Positions 27,485-38,225 are shown, counted from the stretch's first letter. The stretch is 64,000 nt of DNA from Kribbella rubisoli (GCF_004217145.1 NZ_SHKR01000015.1:651340-715339), one strand, 5' to 3'. Program-made: numbers and translations. Notes: generated from the letters alone by a model not told the origin.

Positions 27485-28300
27485 TCAGGCACCGTGTGAG
27501 AGGGATGCGCCGTTCAGTGTGCCTTCGACCGCCCTCTTGTATTCGGGCCATCCTCCGTCCAGATCGCCAGCCCATTCCCACTCGTAGCGTTTGGCTCCAA
27601 ATTCGGTCTGCTCGGGCGGTCTGCCGAGAGCCTCCATGAGCTGCAGGTACCTCACGCTGGCGGTCGCGAGGCGAGATCTTTGTCGGTAGCCGTCGGCCTT
27701 CGGAAAGTCGGTGATCCTCAGGTTCTCCTCGTATGGCTCGCCTCCTAATGCGACGTAGACGGCATCGATGAGCTCGTGTGTCGGCATCGAGAACAGGCGG
27801 ACCCGTTGCGAGCTCGGGGGTGCCTTCTCTCCGATGGCGGTGGAGAGTCCGGCGAGATCTCCGCCGAACCAGTGCGTGGCGGCTGTGGCAGCGAAGCGTG
27901 CGAACTGTTTGAAGGTCGGAGGCTTCCCCTTGACTGCGATGGTCCGATGGATCTCTAGGAAGATTCGGGAGAGTTCGCTAGTCCAGCGCTGTTGGAGATA
28001 TTCGTCCAGGTAGCGTCCAGCCCAGCCTCTGCGGTGACGCGTGATGATGTCGCGAAGTATCTCGAAGCCGTCGCGGCGCTCTCCTCCTCCGCTGAACCGG
28101 ATCCTGCATCCGCATAGTCTGTCAGGAAATCCGCGTCCGGCGGCCGTCCGGGAGTGTGCGGATCGTCGTCTTCCGGGCCGACGGTGAGGCTGCGGTGCAC
28201 AGGAACTCCGGGTCTCCCGAACGGCCGCAACCGCGAGGTCTCACGGGCGTGCAGGGAGACCTGCTGGCAGGCACCGCGCCCTCGACGTCGTCGCCAACAC
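27485..28300 (-). pseudogene. Frameshifted or 5'-truncated hypothetical gene
   Basis: A protein-like frame on the minus strand runs without a start from about 28080 to 27485. It includes RRDGFEILRDIITRHRRGW, GRYLDEYLQQRWTSELSRIF, FARFAATAATHWFGGDLAGL and, after MPTHELIDAVYVALGGEPYE, ends in YKRAVEGTLNG. Upstream sequence of similar quality (VHRSLTVGPEDDDPHTPGR) is in another frame, so a one-base change near 28080 in a GGAGGAGGAG stretch breaks the gene. I do not recognise the family; the helical, Trp- and Arg-rich character gives no function. It could be intact in the organism if this is a base-calling error. Confidence 0.5.
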
Positions 28301-28689
28301 AAGCCAGGAAGCCGGCTCCATAGTTGCCCTAAGCAATAACCTGTTCCGTCACAGCTCCGTGAGACGTCGGCAGACCTCGGCAACTTTCGAGCGTTGTCGA
28401 GAAAGGAAGCTGCAGGTCACAGGTCAATTTCGCCTGTCGGCGTCAGTTGGAGACATCGGGAGAACAGATCTACACCGTCTTCGAGGCACCTCCGAAGTCC
28501 AACGCCTGGTAATAGCCCGAGCCATCTCCGACATGCGAATCAGGTAAGTGAGAAGCCCACCCACCCACGGGCCTATCGCCCGGGGCATCCTTTCCGGCTC
28601 GCCGAGCCAGCCGGCTCCGCCGGCGACCTGCAGCTGCCGCGGCGTTGCGCTCGCTACGCTCGCGTGCGACTGCCCCGTGGTTACGCCGA

Positions 28690-29006
28690 CCGGAACGGTC
28701 GAACAAGAACGCCCCGGGCCGGGACGGCGACCCGACTGCGAAGACTGAACGCGTGGTGGGTACGACTCGGCGGCGGCCGCTCGCGCGACCGCAGCTCGGC
28801 GAGGTAAATCCTCGATGTCGACCGGACTCCAGGACCAGGGGGTAGCCCCCGCTGACCAACTGGAACCGCTCGGCCACTCTCGTCCGGGTCTCGATCGTGT
28901 CCACCGCCAGCCGACGAGCGAGCATCTGCGGGCGCCAGCCGTCGACCATCGCCTCAAAGACGCGGTCATCGGCCCGGAACAGCGTGACGTCAGGGCCGGG
29001 CAACAG
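28690..29006 (-). pseudogene. Tyrosine recombinase (integrase) N-terminal remnant
   Basis: On the minus strand from 29003 the protein reads VFEAMVDGWRPQMLARRL and IETRTRVAERF, the first helices of the N-terminal SAM-like domain of actinobacterial integrases. It then changes frame to ATPWSWSPVDIED (the PWxW-P-x-DIED motif) and again to LAELRSRERPPPSRT. Three frames are needed for one 80-residue domain, and no catalytic domain (R..HxxR..Y) is found. It marks a dead integrated element or an old insertion hot spot in the 26-30 kb strip. Confidence 0.6.
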
Positions 29007-29780
29007 CCGCGGGACGAGGCCGACACACCTTTCGTATGAACACGCTGCACTCGCATTGCGACCTGGCTGCCCGGCCGCCCTTGTCGCGGCGGAGGAGTAT
29101 CGATGACCGGCGGGTGCGCGGCTTCCTCGCCGACCCCGAGTTCGCAGGCAAGGCCGCGCACCCGATCCGGGCCTCCGCAGCTACCTCGCGGGTCCTGGTT
29201 CGGGCGTTGACGGCCGCGCGTGCGCGATCGAGGTCGACGTACCGATCGCATTCCTGCCGGGGTGGCTGGCCGCCCTCATCTGACGCGGCGAACGATGTCG
29301 TACCGCTGGGCACCCGGAGGGGCCAGACGAGAGAATGACGGGTCACTGATCGCCTCGGCTACGGCGAGCGCCGTCGGGATCGGTTGCCACGCCTGGCGAC
29401 TCCAGGTGGGCGTAGTACTTCTCCAGAGTCGGTCGAAGCTCTCCCGGGTGTAGTACTCGAGTTCGATGCGGCGTGGCTGATGGTCTTTGTGTCTTCCAGC
29501 AGACGTTTCCTCCCCACGGACGATGGTCGTCCCCCAGGTGCAGTGGCTCCGTCGCGGCGCTCGGGTGGAGTCGCCCCACTGCGGAAGTCGTGGTCCTGGA
29601 AGCCGGGGGCCGAGGATGCCGACGCGTCGGGGGAGGGCGGCGATCATCGCTGGGAGTCGTCCTCGAAAGCGTCCACCACCAGCCGAGCGGCTAGGGCTGC
29701 GGTCACCCGGTGGGTCGAGGTCGTCGGTTCGGATTGAGGCGGGGGCAGCCCCCTGGCCCGAAAAGGCGGAGCCAGAATCC
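29007..29780. other. Non-coding or decayed stretch
   Basis: No frame on either strand gives a convincing protein here. Short protein-like scraps on the minus strand (for example ELEYYTRESFDRL and KYYAHLESPG in different frames near 29400-29480) suggest further decayed genes. No tRNA, repeat array or insertion-sequence end was recognised. Confidence 0.4.
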
Positions 29781-29781
29781 A

Positions 29782-29810
29782 TTGTCTCTAGTGCAATATC
29801 ACATTACAGT
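29782..29810 (+). promoter_or_regulatory. Candidate sigma-70-type promoter of the peptide-use operon
   Basis: TTGTCT (29782-29787) and TACAGT (29805-29810) are separated by exactly 17 bp, upstream of the S9 peptidase gene. The surrounding segment is markedly less GC-rich than its flanks. GTGC ... GCAC halves overlap the -10 region and could be read by the FadR-type regulator encoded in the cluster; that link is a guess. Confidence 0.35.
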
Positions 29811-29910
29811 GGCACGATCTAAGCCGCGCGGTGTGCAGCAATGGCGATCGCAAGGTCGACTTCACGCCGCACGACGTGTCCAACGGAGGCCATGGCCAAG
29901 ACCGCCTGAG

Positions 29911-32175
29911 TTGCACCAGGAGGACGTCATCTACAGCGTCGAGGACTACGCCCGGGCGGAATCGTTCCTTCCTTGGCAGATGGAGACTCGGGTACCTGGA
30001 GAGGTCACCGAGATCGCATGGATGCCGGGCTCAGCCCGGTATCGGTTCAAGCTGAGTACGCAGGAGGGCTGGCGTTACCGCATCGCCGTTGCGTCGGCCA
30101 GCACCGAACACCGGGATGCGTTCGACCATGAAGGCCTGGCTGCTGCGCTGGTCGAAGCAACCGGCGAAAAGGTTGATCCCAGTCGCCTCAAACCGACGCG
30201 GATCGACTACCGGGGAGCCGATGATCTTGAGTTCGATTTCAACGATGCCCGGTGGCGCTGGGACGGCAGCGACCTGCGGCAGTTCAATGAGGAAGATCAA
30301 TTCGGGGTACGTTCCCCGGACGGCACCAAGATCGCCTTCAATCGTGACCACGACTTGTGGGTCCGCGAGGTGGCGACAGGCATCGAGCGCCGTCTGACCC
30401 GCGGCGGCAAGGAGGCATCGTTCTACGGCGCAGTTCTGCCGTCGCCGCTGCGTGCCGCCGGCCTGCCCGGAGCCGGGCAGCCGTGGAAGGACACCAAAGT
30501 CCTTTGGTCGCCGGATAGCAGCCGGCTACTGACCCATCGGGTCGACACCGCGGGTGCCGGGACCATCACCATGAGCCTGTCGACGCCGCGATCTGGCAGC
30601 ATTCGACCAGAAGCGGTGGAGTACTTCTATCCGTTGCCGGGCGATGATCCGCTGCCGACGGCGACTTTGGTCATCATCGACCTCGCATCTGGCGACATCA
30701 CTCCGGTTGATATCGCACCGCTGGAGCTCTACTACTACGGCAGCCCGATCCCCGGTCCTGACAGCAGTTCGCGCAGTATGTGGTGGCGGCAGGACGGGTC
30801 GTCGCTTTACCTGTTGCGCCTGTTCCGCGGCGATCGGCATGCGACCCTGTATGAGATCGGTGCCGACGGTTCAAGTCGTGTCATCGTGGACGAGGAGGCG
30901 GAGACGCCGGTCGACTCCAACCTGTCGACGTCGGGTCCGGTGAACCACCGGACCATTGACGATCAGGACCTGACGCTCTGGTACTCGCAGCGTGACGGCT
31001 GGGGCCATCTGTACACATACCGCACCTCAACCGGGACGCTGCTTGATCAACTGACCTCGGGCGAGTGGGCGGTCGCGGATGTACTGCATGTCGGCGAGGG
31101 ATACGCCTACTTCACTGCAGTGGGCAAGGACGTGAGTGAGGATCCGTACCTCCGGCGGTTGTATCGGGTACGGCTGGACGGGTCGTCAGCTGGACCGGAG
31201 TTGCTGACCCCGCAGGATGGCAGCCACGAGGTCAGCTTCGCGCCGGACGGTGGCTACTTCATCAGTACGTGGTCGAAGGTCGACAGGGCTCCGGTGGCAG
31301 AGCTGGTCCGTTCCTCGGGGGAGAGCGTCGGCGTCATCGCTGAAGTGGACCTTTCTGCGCTGACCGAGTCCGGTTGGCAGTTCCCGGAACGCTTCTCGGC
31401 TCCTTCCCGGGACGGCAGGACCCGGGTGTACGGCGTGATCGTCCGACCGACCAACTTCGACCCGGACAAGAGTTATCCGGTGATCGATTCGGTCTACGGC
31501 GGGCCGCAGATGAACCAGGCTCCGGTTGGGCTGACCGAAGCGGCGCGGATCTGGACAGCACAGGCGATCGCTGAACTCGGGTTTGTCGTCGTGCTGATCG
31601 ACGGTTTGGGCATGCCGTACCGGTCGAAGGAATTCCGTGACGTCTCCTATCGCAACCTCGGCGATGCCGGCCTGCCGGATCACATCAGCGCGATGCGGGA
31701 CCTGAAGGTCCGGTACCCGAATCTTGATCTCGATCGGGTCGGAATCTTCGGGCACTCGGCTGGTGGGTACGCCTCGACGCACGCGATCCTGGCACATCCG
31801 GAGTTCTACAAAGTCTGTGTGTCGGGTGCCGGCAACCATGATCACCGGACCGACAAGGCCTGGTGGATCGAGCGCTACCAGGGCTGGCCTGTCGGCGATC
31901 ACTACATCGAGCAGGCCAACCGGACGCTCGCCGGCAGGCTGCAGGGCAAGTTGCTGTTGATTCACGGTGAGGCCGATGAGAACGTGCCGGTCGCCTCGAC
32001 GCTGTCGCTGGCCGACGCGTTGATAGCCGCGGACAAGGACTTCGACCTGCTGATCCTGCCGAACCGGTCTCACGCCTGCGGTTCGGAGCCGTACGTGATC
32101 AGGCGCCGGTGGGACTACTTTGTCCGGCACCTGGCCGGGCACGAGCCACCAAGCTACAGCATCCGTAAGTCCTGA
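29911..32175 (+). CDS. S9-family prolyl oligopeptidase / dipeptidyl-peptidase IV-like peptidase
   Basis: A serine peptidase of about 754 residues. An N-terminal beta-propeller (DPP IV N-terminal-like, residues about 60-480, with VRSPDGTKIAFNRDHDLWVR) precedes an alpha/beta-hydrolase domain. The triad is visible as Ser in GHSAGG (about 612), Asp in GEADENVP (about 686) and His in RSHAC (about 719). Such enzymes release Xaa-Pro dipeptides. No signal peptide is seen. The TTG at 29911 is chosen because family similarity begins just after it (SVEDYARAESFLPW); a better-looking GGAGGCC-ATG at 29892 opens only a five-codon frame that stops at 29909, so the start is uncertain. It heads the peptide-use cluster. 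Confidence 0.85.
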   Translation: MHQEDVIYSVEDYARAESFLPWQMETRVPGEVTEIAWMPGSARYRFKLSTQEGWRYRIAVASASTEHRDAFDHEGLAAALVEATGEKVDPSRLKPTRIDYRGADDLEFDFNDARWRWDGSDLRQFNEEDQFGVRSPDGTKIAFNRDHDLWVREVATGIERRLTRGGKEASFYGAVLPSPLRAAGLPGAGQPWKDTKVLWSPDSSRLLTHRVDTAGAGTITMSLSTPRSGSIRPEAVEYFYPLPGDDPLPTATLVIIDLASGDITPVDIAPLELYYYGSPIPGPDSSSRSMWWRQDGSSLYLLRLFRGDRHATLYEIGADGSSRVIVDEEAETPVDSNLSTSGPVNHRTIDDQDLTLWYSQRDGWGHLYTYRTSTGTLLDQLTSGEWAVADVLHVGEGYAYFTAVGKDVSEDPYLRRLYRVRLDGSSAGPELLTPQDGSHEVSFAPDGGYFISTWSKVDRAPVAELVRSSGESVGVIAEVDLSALTESGWQFPERFSAPSRDGRTRVYGVIVRPTNFDPDKSYPVIDSVYGGPQMNQAPVGLTEAARIWTAQAIAELGFVVVLIDGLGMPYRSKEFRDVSYRNLGDAGLPDHISAMRDLKVRYPNLDLDRVGIFGHSAGGYASTHAILAHPEFYKVCVSGAGNHDHRTDKAWWIERYQGWPVGDHYIEQANRTLAGRLQGKLLLIHGEADENVPVASTLSLADALIAADKDFDLLILPNRSHACGSEPYVIRRRWDYFVRHLAGHEPPSYSIRKS

Positions 32176-32298
32176 GAGAGAAGCCAGCGGCGCTGGGTGA
32201 CCGGTCCAGTTCGCAAGCCGAGTAATTCAGCTGCCGCTAACGACTCACCGCTGTTCGGCAGTGAAGGCAGACAGCGATGCCCTATGGGAGTTGCCTAA

Positions 32299-33279
<981 letters not shown>

Positions 33280-33280
33280 G

Positions 33281-34225
33281 GTGAGTGTCAATGACGTCCG
33301 GGACCAGCTGGCAGCGAGTGCGCTGGAGCGAGGGGACTCGACCGGCGCGGCGGCGATGAGTAGACGGAAGCGGTTGTCGCGCCGGGAACTCTATACCCGC
33401 CGGTTTCTGCGGAACCGTCCGGCGGTGGCGGGCTTGATCATCTTCGTCATGATCGTCCTGTTTTCGATCTTCGGAGGATTGCCTGCCAAGCACAGCTATT
33501 TGGAGACCGATTTCCTGAACCTCTCGGCGGCGCCATCCGCCGATCATTGGTTCGGCACGAACAATGCTGGAAACGACTTGTATGCAGAAACGGTTCACGG
33601 TTTGCAGCGCTCGTTGATCATCGCGCTGATCGTCTCGACCGGTACGACGGTGATTTCTGCGGTGGTCGGTGCCGCGGCAGCGTACTTCGGGGGCTCTTTC
33701 GAGCGTGTGGTGCTGGGCGTCATCCACTTCCTCATGGTTGTTCCGACCTTCTTGATCCTGGCCCTTTTCTCGAACCGTTCCGGTGGGAGCTGGATCGTGA
33801 TCGCCGTCATCATGTTACTGGTCAATTGGTTCTGGCCCGCCCGCGTCGTCTGGACGTTGTCATTGTCTATTCGCGAACGCGATTATGTCAGCGCGTCGCG
33901 CTATATGGGAGTATCTGGATTGCGCATCGTCGTTCGCCACATAATCCCGAATATCGGCTCGCTGCTCATTATTCAGTTCACTCTGGGAGTTGTCGGCGCG
34001 GTGCTGTCGGAGACCGGGCTGTCGTTCATCGGATTCGGTGTCAAGCCGCCCGATGTCTCGCTGGGGGCCCTGATCGGCAGCGGCGCGGACACCGTGTCGA
34101 GTGCGCCCTGGCTGTTCTACTTCCCAGCAGCAGCTCTGACCTTGTTGACGGTATCGATGGCATTGGTCTCCGACGGCCTACGCGATGCCTTCGATCCCAC
34201 CTCCGCGGCGGGGGGCCGGGCATGA
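33281..34225 (+). CDS. Oligopeptide/dipeptide ABC transporter permease (DppC/OppC type)
   Basis: A 314-residue permease with an N-terminal cytoplasmic extension (residues 1-45), the first helix at FVMIVLFSIFGG, the conserved HWFGTNNAGNDLYAE segment typical of DppC/OppC, and the EAA loop RERDYVSASRYMGVSGLRIV. The GTG starts one base after the DppB stop. The ATPase ATG overlaps its TGA (ATGA). Together these show one polycistronic importer unit. Confidence 0.92.
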   Translation: MSVNDVRDQLAASALERGDSTGAAAMSRRKRLSRRELYTRRFLRNRPAVAGLIIFVMIVLFSIFGGLPAKHSYLETDFLNLSAAPSADHWFGTNNAGNDLYAETVHGLQRSLIIALIVSTGTTVISAVVGAAAAYFGGSFERVVLGVIHFLMVVPTFLILALFSNRSGGSWIVIAVIMLLVNWFWPARVVWTLSLSIRERDYVSASRYMGVSGLRIVVRHIIPNIGSLLIIQFTLGVVGAVLSETGLSFIGFGVKPPDVSLGALIGSGADTVSSAPWLFYFPAAALTLLTVSMALVSDGLRDAFDPTSAAGGRA

Positions 34226-36351
34226 CCGTGACGAAGATTGTCGGCCTGCCGCAGTCCGGTCACTCCGATGCGCTGCTGGCAGTTCGGGACCTACGGGTCA
34301 GTTTCCCGTCCGAAGCCGGCCGGGTGGACGCCGTTGCCGGAGTCTCGTTCGACCTGCAACCCGGTCGTACGCTAGGCATCGTCGGCGAGTCCGGTTCGGG
34401 TAAGTCGGTGACCTCGCTGGCGATCATGGGACTGCTGGACGATGCCGCTTCGGTGCACGGATCGATCAGGCTCGGCGGCCGTGAACTGCTCGGGCTGGAT
34501 GACCGCGCCATGTCGAGGATCCGTGGCAAGGACATCTCGATGGTCTTCCAGGATCCGCTGTCCACATTGACCCCGGTATTCACCATTGGCGACCAGTTGG
34601 TCGAGGCTCTGACGATCCACGGCACCATGGGCAGACGTCAGGCAGCCGAGCGGGCCGTCGAGCTGCTTCGGCTGGTGGGGATCCCGCGACCTGAGAGCCG
34701 CTTGAAGTCCTTCCCCCACGAATTCTCCGGCGGCATGCGGCAGCGGGTCGTGATCGCGATCGCGATCGCGAACAACCCGCAGGTGATCATCGCCGACGAG
34801 CCGACGACGGCTCTCGATGTAACCATTCAGGCCCAGATCCTGCAGGTGCTGAAGCGCGCCCAGGAGGAGACGGGTGCTGCAGTGATCATGATCACTCACG
34901 ACATGGGCGTGGTGGCGAGCGTCGCGGATGACGTCGTCGTGATGTACGCCGGCCGACCGGTCGAGCACGCCTCGGTCTACGACGTCTTCGCCAAGCCGAG
35001 GATGCCTTACACGATCGGGCTGCTGGCCGCGATTCCGCGAGCCGATCGACGTGACGCGCAGCCTCTGGTGCCGATCCAAGGTAACCCTCCGATCCTGATC
35101 AACCTGCCCGACCAGTGCCAGTTCGCAGACCGCTGCCCGATCGCGATCGATGCCTGCCGAGACGATGTTCCCCAGCTCGAGGCGGTCCTGAACGCCTCGA
35201 ACGACGACGACGACGGCGGCGGGCATGATCGAGACTCCGAGCACCAGGTTGCATGTGTCCGTGCCGCCGAGATCGAAGACGGTGGCACGATCAAAGGTCG
35301 GCCGATCTTCCCGGTCCCCGAGATCGCCGCAAGTGATCTGGCACAGGTTCCGCGCGGTGAGCGGAAACCGGTGCTGGCGGTCGACAACCTCGTCAAAGAA
35401 TTCCCGCTGTTGAAGGGCGCAGTTCTCAAGCGACGCATCGGGACGGTCTATGCGGTCAGCGGCATCTCGTTCGACATTCGCGAAGGGGAGACGATGGCGA
35501 TCGTCGGGGAGTCTGGTTGCGGCAAGACGACCACCCTCTTGGAGATCATGGAGTTGGCGCCCCAGCACGGGAGCGACATCCAGATCGACGGTCACAGCGT
35601 GACGGGCCTGAACAAACGTGAGATCAGGACTGTCCGCCGCGACCTGCAGATCGTCTTCCAGGATCCGATGGGTTCGCTCAATCCGCGATCGACCGTCTTC
35701 GACTTGATCGCGGAGCCGATGCGGGCGTTCCGTTACTCCTCCGACAAGGTCGAGAAGCGTGTCGAGGAACTGATGGATCTGGTCGGCCTCAATCCGGAGC
35801 ACAGCGACCGGTTTCCGGCTGCTTTCTCCGGCGGGCAGCGGCAGCGGATCGGCATCGCGCGAGCTCTGGCGACCAATCCGAAGCTGATCGTGCTGGACGA
35901 ACCGGTATCGGCCCTGGACGTCTCCATTCAAGCCGGTGTCATCAACCTTCTGGAAGAGCTGAAGGCAAGGCTCGGCATCTCGTTCCTGTTCGTGGCGCAC
36001 GACCTGTCGGTGGTCCGGCACATCGCCGACCGGATCGGTGTGATGTATCTGGGCAAGTTCGTCGAGTACGGCGAGGTTGACGCAGTCTTCGAGGATCCAC
36101 AGCACCCGTACACGACAGCGCTGTTGTCGGCGATCCCGCTGCCCGACCCGGTGAAGGAACGCACCAGGGAACGGATCCTGTTGACCGGTGACCTGCCGAG
36201 CCCGACCGACAATTCCCCGGGGTGCCGGTTCGTCAGCCGCTGCCAGCTCCACCAAAGTCTCGAACCCGATCGCCAGGCGCGCTGTCGGGACGAGACTCCG
36301 GCACTCACCGGTGTTGACGGTGTGCATGTCAATGCGTGCCACTGGCGCTGA
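34222..36351 (+). CDS. Fused DppD-DppF-type peptide transporter ATPase
   Basis: A 709-residue protein joining two complete ATPases that are usually separate. Domain one has Walker A GESGSGKSV (about 55), signature FSGGMRQR (about 168), Walker B VIIADEPTTAL and the Cys-rich tail CQFADRCPIAIDAC of DppD. An acidic linker (NDDDDGGGHD, about 328-337) follows. Domain two has Walker A GESGCGKTT (about 428), signature FSGGQRQR (about 535), Walker B LIVLDEPVSAL and its own tail (CRFVSRCQLHQ). Both sites look active. The ATG at 34222 overlaps the permease stop; the frame upstream is a shadow of that gene. It drives import through the two preceding permeases. Confidence 0.93.
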   Translation: MTVTKIVGLPQSGHSDALLAVRDLRVSFPSEAGRVDAVAGVSFDLQPGRTLGIVGESGSGKSVTSLAIMGLLDDAASVHGSIRLGGRELLGLDDRAMSRIRGKDISMVFQDPLSTLTPVFTIGDQLVEALTIHGTMGRRQAAERAVELLRLVGIPRPESRLKSFPHEFSGGMRQRVVIAIAIANNPQVIIADEPTTALDVTIQAQILQVLKRAQEETGAAVIMITHDMGVVASVADDVVVMYAGRPVEHASVYDVFAKPRMPYTIGLLAAIPRADRRDAQPLVPIQGNPPILINLPDQCQFADRCPIAIDACRDDVPQLEAVLNASNDDDDGGGHDRDSEHQVACVRAAEIEDGGTIKGRPIFPVPEIAASDLAQVPRGERKPVLAVDNLVKEFPLLKGAVLKRRIGTVYAVSGISFDIREGETMAIVGESGCGKTTTLLEIMELAPQHGSDIQIDGHSVTGLNKREIRTVRRDLQIVFQDPMGSLNPRSTVFDLIAEPMRAFRYSSDKVEKRVEELMDLVGLNPEHSDRFPAAFSGGQRQRIGIARALATNPKLIVLDEPVSALDVSIQAGVINLLEELKARLGISFLFVAHDLSVVRHIADRIGVMYLGKFVEYGEVDAVFEDPQHPYTTALLSAIPLPDPVKERTRERILLTGDLPSPTDNSPGCRFVSRCQLHQSLEPDRQARCRDETPALTGVDGVHVNACHWR

Positions 36352-36440
36352 CGAGTGCCTTTGTGCTGTCACGCCGATGCTGGGATTCACGACCGAAACA
36401 GGAGCCGGGCGATCACCTGTAGAACCTGGCTCGCCGAAAT

Positions 36441-36448
36441 GAAGGAGA
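36441..36448 (+). promoter_or_regulatory. Strong ribosome-binding site of the peptide-binding lipoprotein gene
   Basis: GAAGGAGA lies six bases before the ATG at 36455. It is the strongest site in this cluster and fits the usual excess production of the binding protein over the permeases. Confidence 0.6.
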
Positions 36449-36454
36449 CAAGAG

Positions 36455-38179
36455 ATGGGACTTCGTAATGGGGCCTTCGGCGCGGCGGCCGGTGCGCTGG
36501 CTGTTGTGCTGACGCTGTCGGCGTGCACGGCCAGCAAAGGCAACGGCGCCGGCAACGGCGATGACGACACGAAGAAGCTTGCCAACACGTTCAGCGTGGA
36601 CTGGAATCCGCAACCGCGGGACAAGATCAAAGATGGTGGCACCGTGACGATCCCAGTCACGGAGATCCCCTCCCAGGAGAACACGATGGCTGTCGGTACG
36701 ACGACGGCGAGCGCGGCGATCTGGAACTGGTACAACCCGCAATTGACGTTCTTGACGCCAGAGGGCAAGTGGTCGTACAACAAGGACTATCTGTCCGACG
36801 TCAGCCACTCGGAAAAGGGCGGCAGCACGGTCGTCACGTACACCCTCAATCCCAAGGCTGTCTGGAATGACGGCACACCGATCACGTGGAAGAGTTTCGA
36901 GCTGACCTGGAAATCCTGCAACGGGTCGGATCCGAAATACCAGACGACCAGCGACTGCTCGAACGTCAAATCGGTGAAGCAGGGCATAAATGACCGGCAG
37001 GCCGTGGTCACCTATGACGGCCCGTACGCTTGGTGGCAGAGCGGGTTCGGGGCGATTCTGAATCCGCACGTCACCAACTCCGAAATCTTCAACAATGCTT
37101 ACCAGAACAAGTTGCAGAAGGACTGGGGCGCGGGGCCGTACACGGTGGCCAGTGCGAACTTCAAGGCCGGCCGGATCGTGTTCAACCGCAACCCGAGGTG
37201 GTGGGGCAACAAGGGCAAGTTGGATCAGGTCGTCTATCAGCAGATGGAGGAGACCGCCGAGATCAACGCGTTCAAGAACGGCGAGGTTGACATGGCGACG
37301 ACGGCTACCAAAGACCGGCTGGCGCAGGTCCAGGGCATGTCGGATGTCACCGTCCACAGGTCGACGTCGAACGGCATCAGCCTGCTGATTCTCAACGCTT
37401 CTCGTCCTCAGTTGAAGGATGTCGATGTACGGAAGGCGATCTTGGAAGGGATCGACCGCACGACCTTGGCCAAGATCCAGTACAACGGCCTCGGGTACAC
37501 GGGCGCGGTCGGCGGATCGTTGATCTTGCTGCCCTTCCAGAACGGCTATTCCGATTCGGTCGGCAACGCCGGCTACAAGTACAGCACTGCCGAGGCGAAC
37601 CAACTGCTCGATGCGGCCGGCTGGAAGATGGGTGCCGACGGCATCCGCGGAAAGGACGGACAGAAGCTCACGATCCAGTTCCCGTTGTCCGGAGACGATC
37701 CGAGCACCGTCGCCCAGGGCAAGGCGATCATCTCCATGGAGAAGGAGATCGGCGTCCAGGTCAACATCAAGCAGATTGCCAGCGCGGACTTCATCAAGAC
37801 GCTCACCGGTCACGACTGGGACGCTTTCATGTCCGGCTTCACCATGAGCGACCCGTACGGAGCGAACTACATCTGCTACTTCTACTGCTCCCCGGCCGCC
37901 GGCCAGGCCGCGGCCGGTAACAACAGTGCCGCCGGCACCAAGGCACTGGACACGCAGATGCGGGCACTGGCCAAGATCCCGGACCCGGACAAGCAGACCC
38001 AGGCGGCGATGAAACTCGAGTCCGATTGGTACAAGCAGACCTGGGGTGAGCTCCCGACCGTCAACGGCCCCGCGGTGGTCACGACCAAGACGGGATTGGC
38101 CAACCTCGCACCGGTTCCGTTCTTCGGACTGGCCGCCTACGGTTCGGTTCCGGTGGAGGACTTCGGCTGGCAGAAGTGA
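36455..38179 (+). CDS. Peptide-binding lipoprotein (family 5 extracellular solute-binding protein)
   Basis: A 574-residue DppA/OppA-type receptor. The signal peptide ends in lipobox TLSAC, so the mature protein is a surface lipoprotein. The body has the family 5 hallmarks: TYTLNPKAVWNDGTPITWKS, a GPYTVASANFKAGRIVFNRN region and a long C-terminal lobe. It captures peptides for the fused-ATPase importer encoded upstream. A 103-bp gap precedes it and a strong hairpin follows it. The peptidase-rich neighbourhood suggests Pro-containing or gamma-glutamyl peptides as ligands (inference). Confidence 0.92.
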   Translation: MGLRNGAFGAAAGALAVVLTLSACTASKGNGAGNGDDDTKKLANTFSVDWNPQPRDKIKDGGTVTIPVTEIPSQENTMAVGTTTASAAIWNWYNPQLTFLTPEGKWSYNKDYLSDVSHSEKGGSTVVTYTLNPKAVWNDGTPITWKSFELTWKSCNGSDPKYQTTSDCSNVKSVKQGINDRQAVVTYDGPYAWWQSGFGAILNPHVTNSEIFNNAYQNKLQKDWGAGPYTVASANFKAGRIVFNRNPRWWGNKGKLDQVVYQQMEETAEINAFKNGEVDMATTATKDRLAQVQGMSDVTVHRSTSNGISLLILNASRPQLKDVDVRKAILEGIDRTTLAKIQYNGLGYTGAVGGSLILLPFQNGYSDSVGNAGYKYSTAEANQLLDAAGWKMGADGIRGKDGQKLTIQFPLSGDDPSTVAQGKAIISMEKEIGVQVNIKQIASADFIKTLTGHDWDAFMSGFTMSDPYGANYICYFYCSPAAGQAAAGNNSAAGTKALDTQMRALAKIPDPDKQTQAAMKLESDWYKQTWGELPTVNGPAVVTTKTGLANLAPVPFFGLAAYGSVPVEDFGWQK

Positions 38180-38198
38180 TCCTGGCTCGTCCGGACTG

Positions 38199-38225
38199 CT
38201 GCCCGGCCGCCGGCCGGCTGGGCAG
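38199..38225 (+). terminator. Long GC hairpin after the peptide-binding lipoprotein gene
   Basis: CTGCCCGGCCG pairs with CGGCTGGGCAG over 11 positions (one G-T pair) around a five-base loop. It lies between the binding-protein and gamma-glutamyltransferase genes, 20 bp past the stop. It may stop part of the transcription or protect the 3' end of the binding-protein mRNA, a known way to raise receptor levels. Confidence 0.55.

Noticed and set aside
28554..28700. GC-rich repeats near the recombinase remnant as a CRISPR or att array
   Set aside because: No regular repeat-spacer pattern and no pair of direct repeats could be found by eye.
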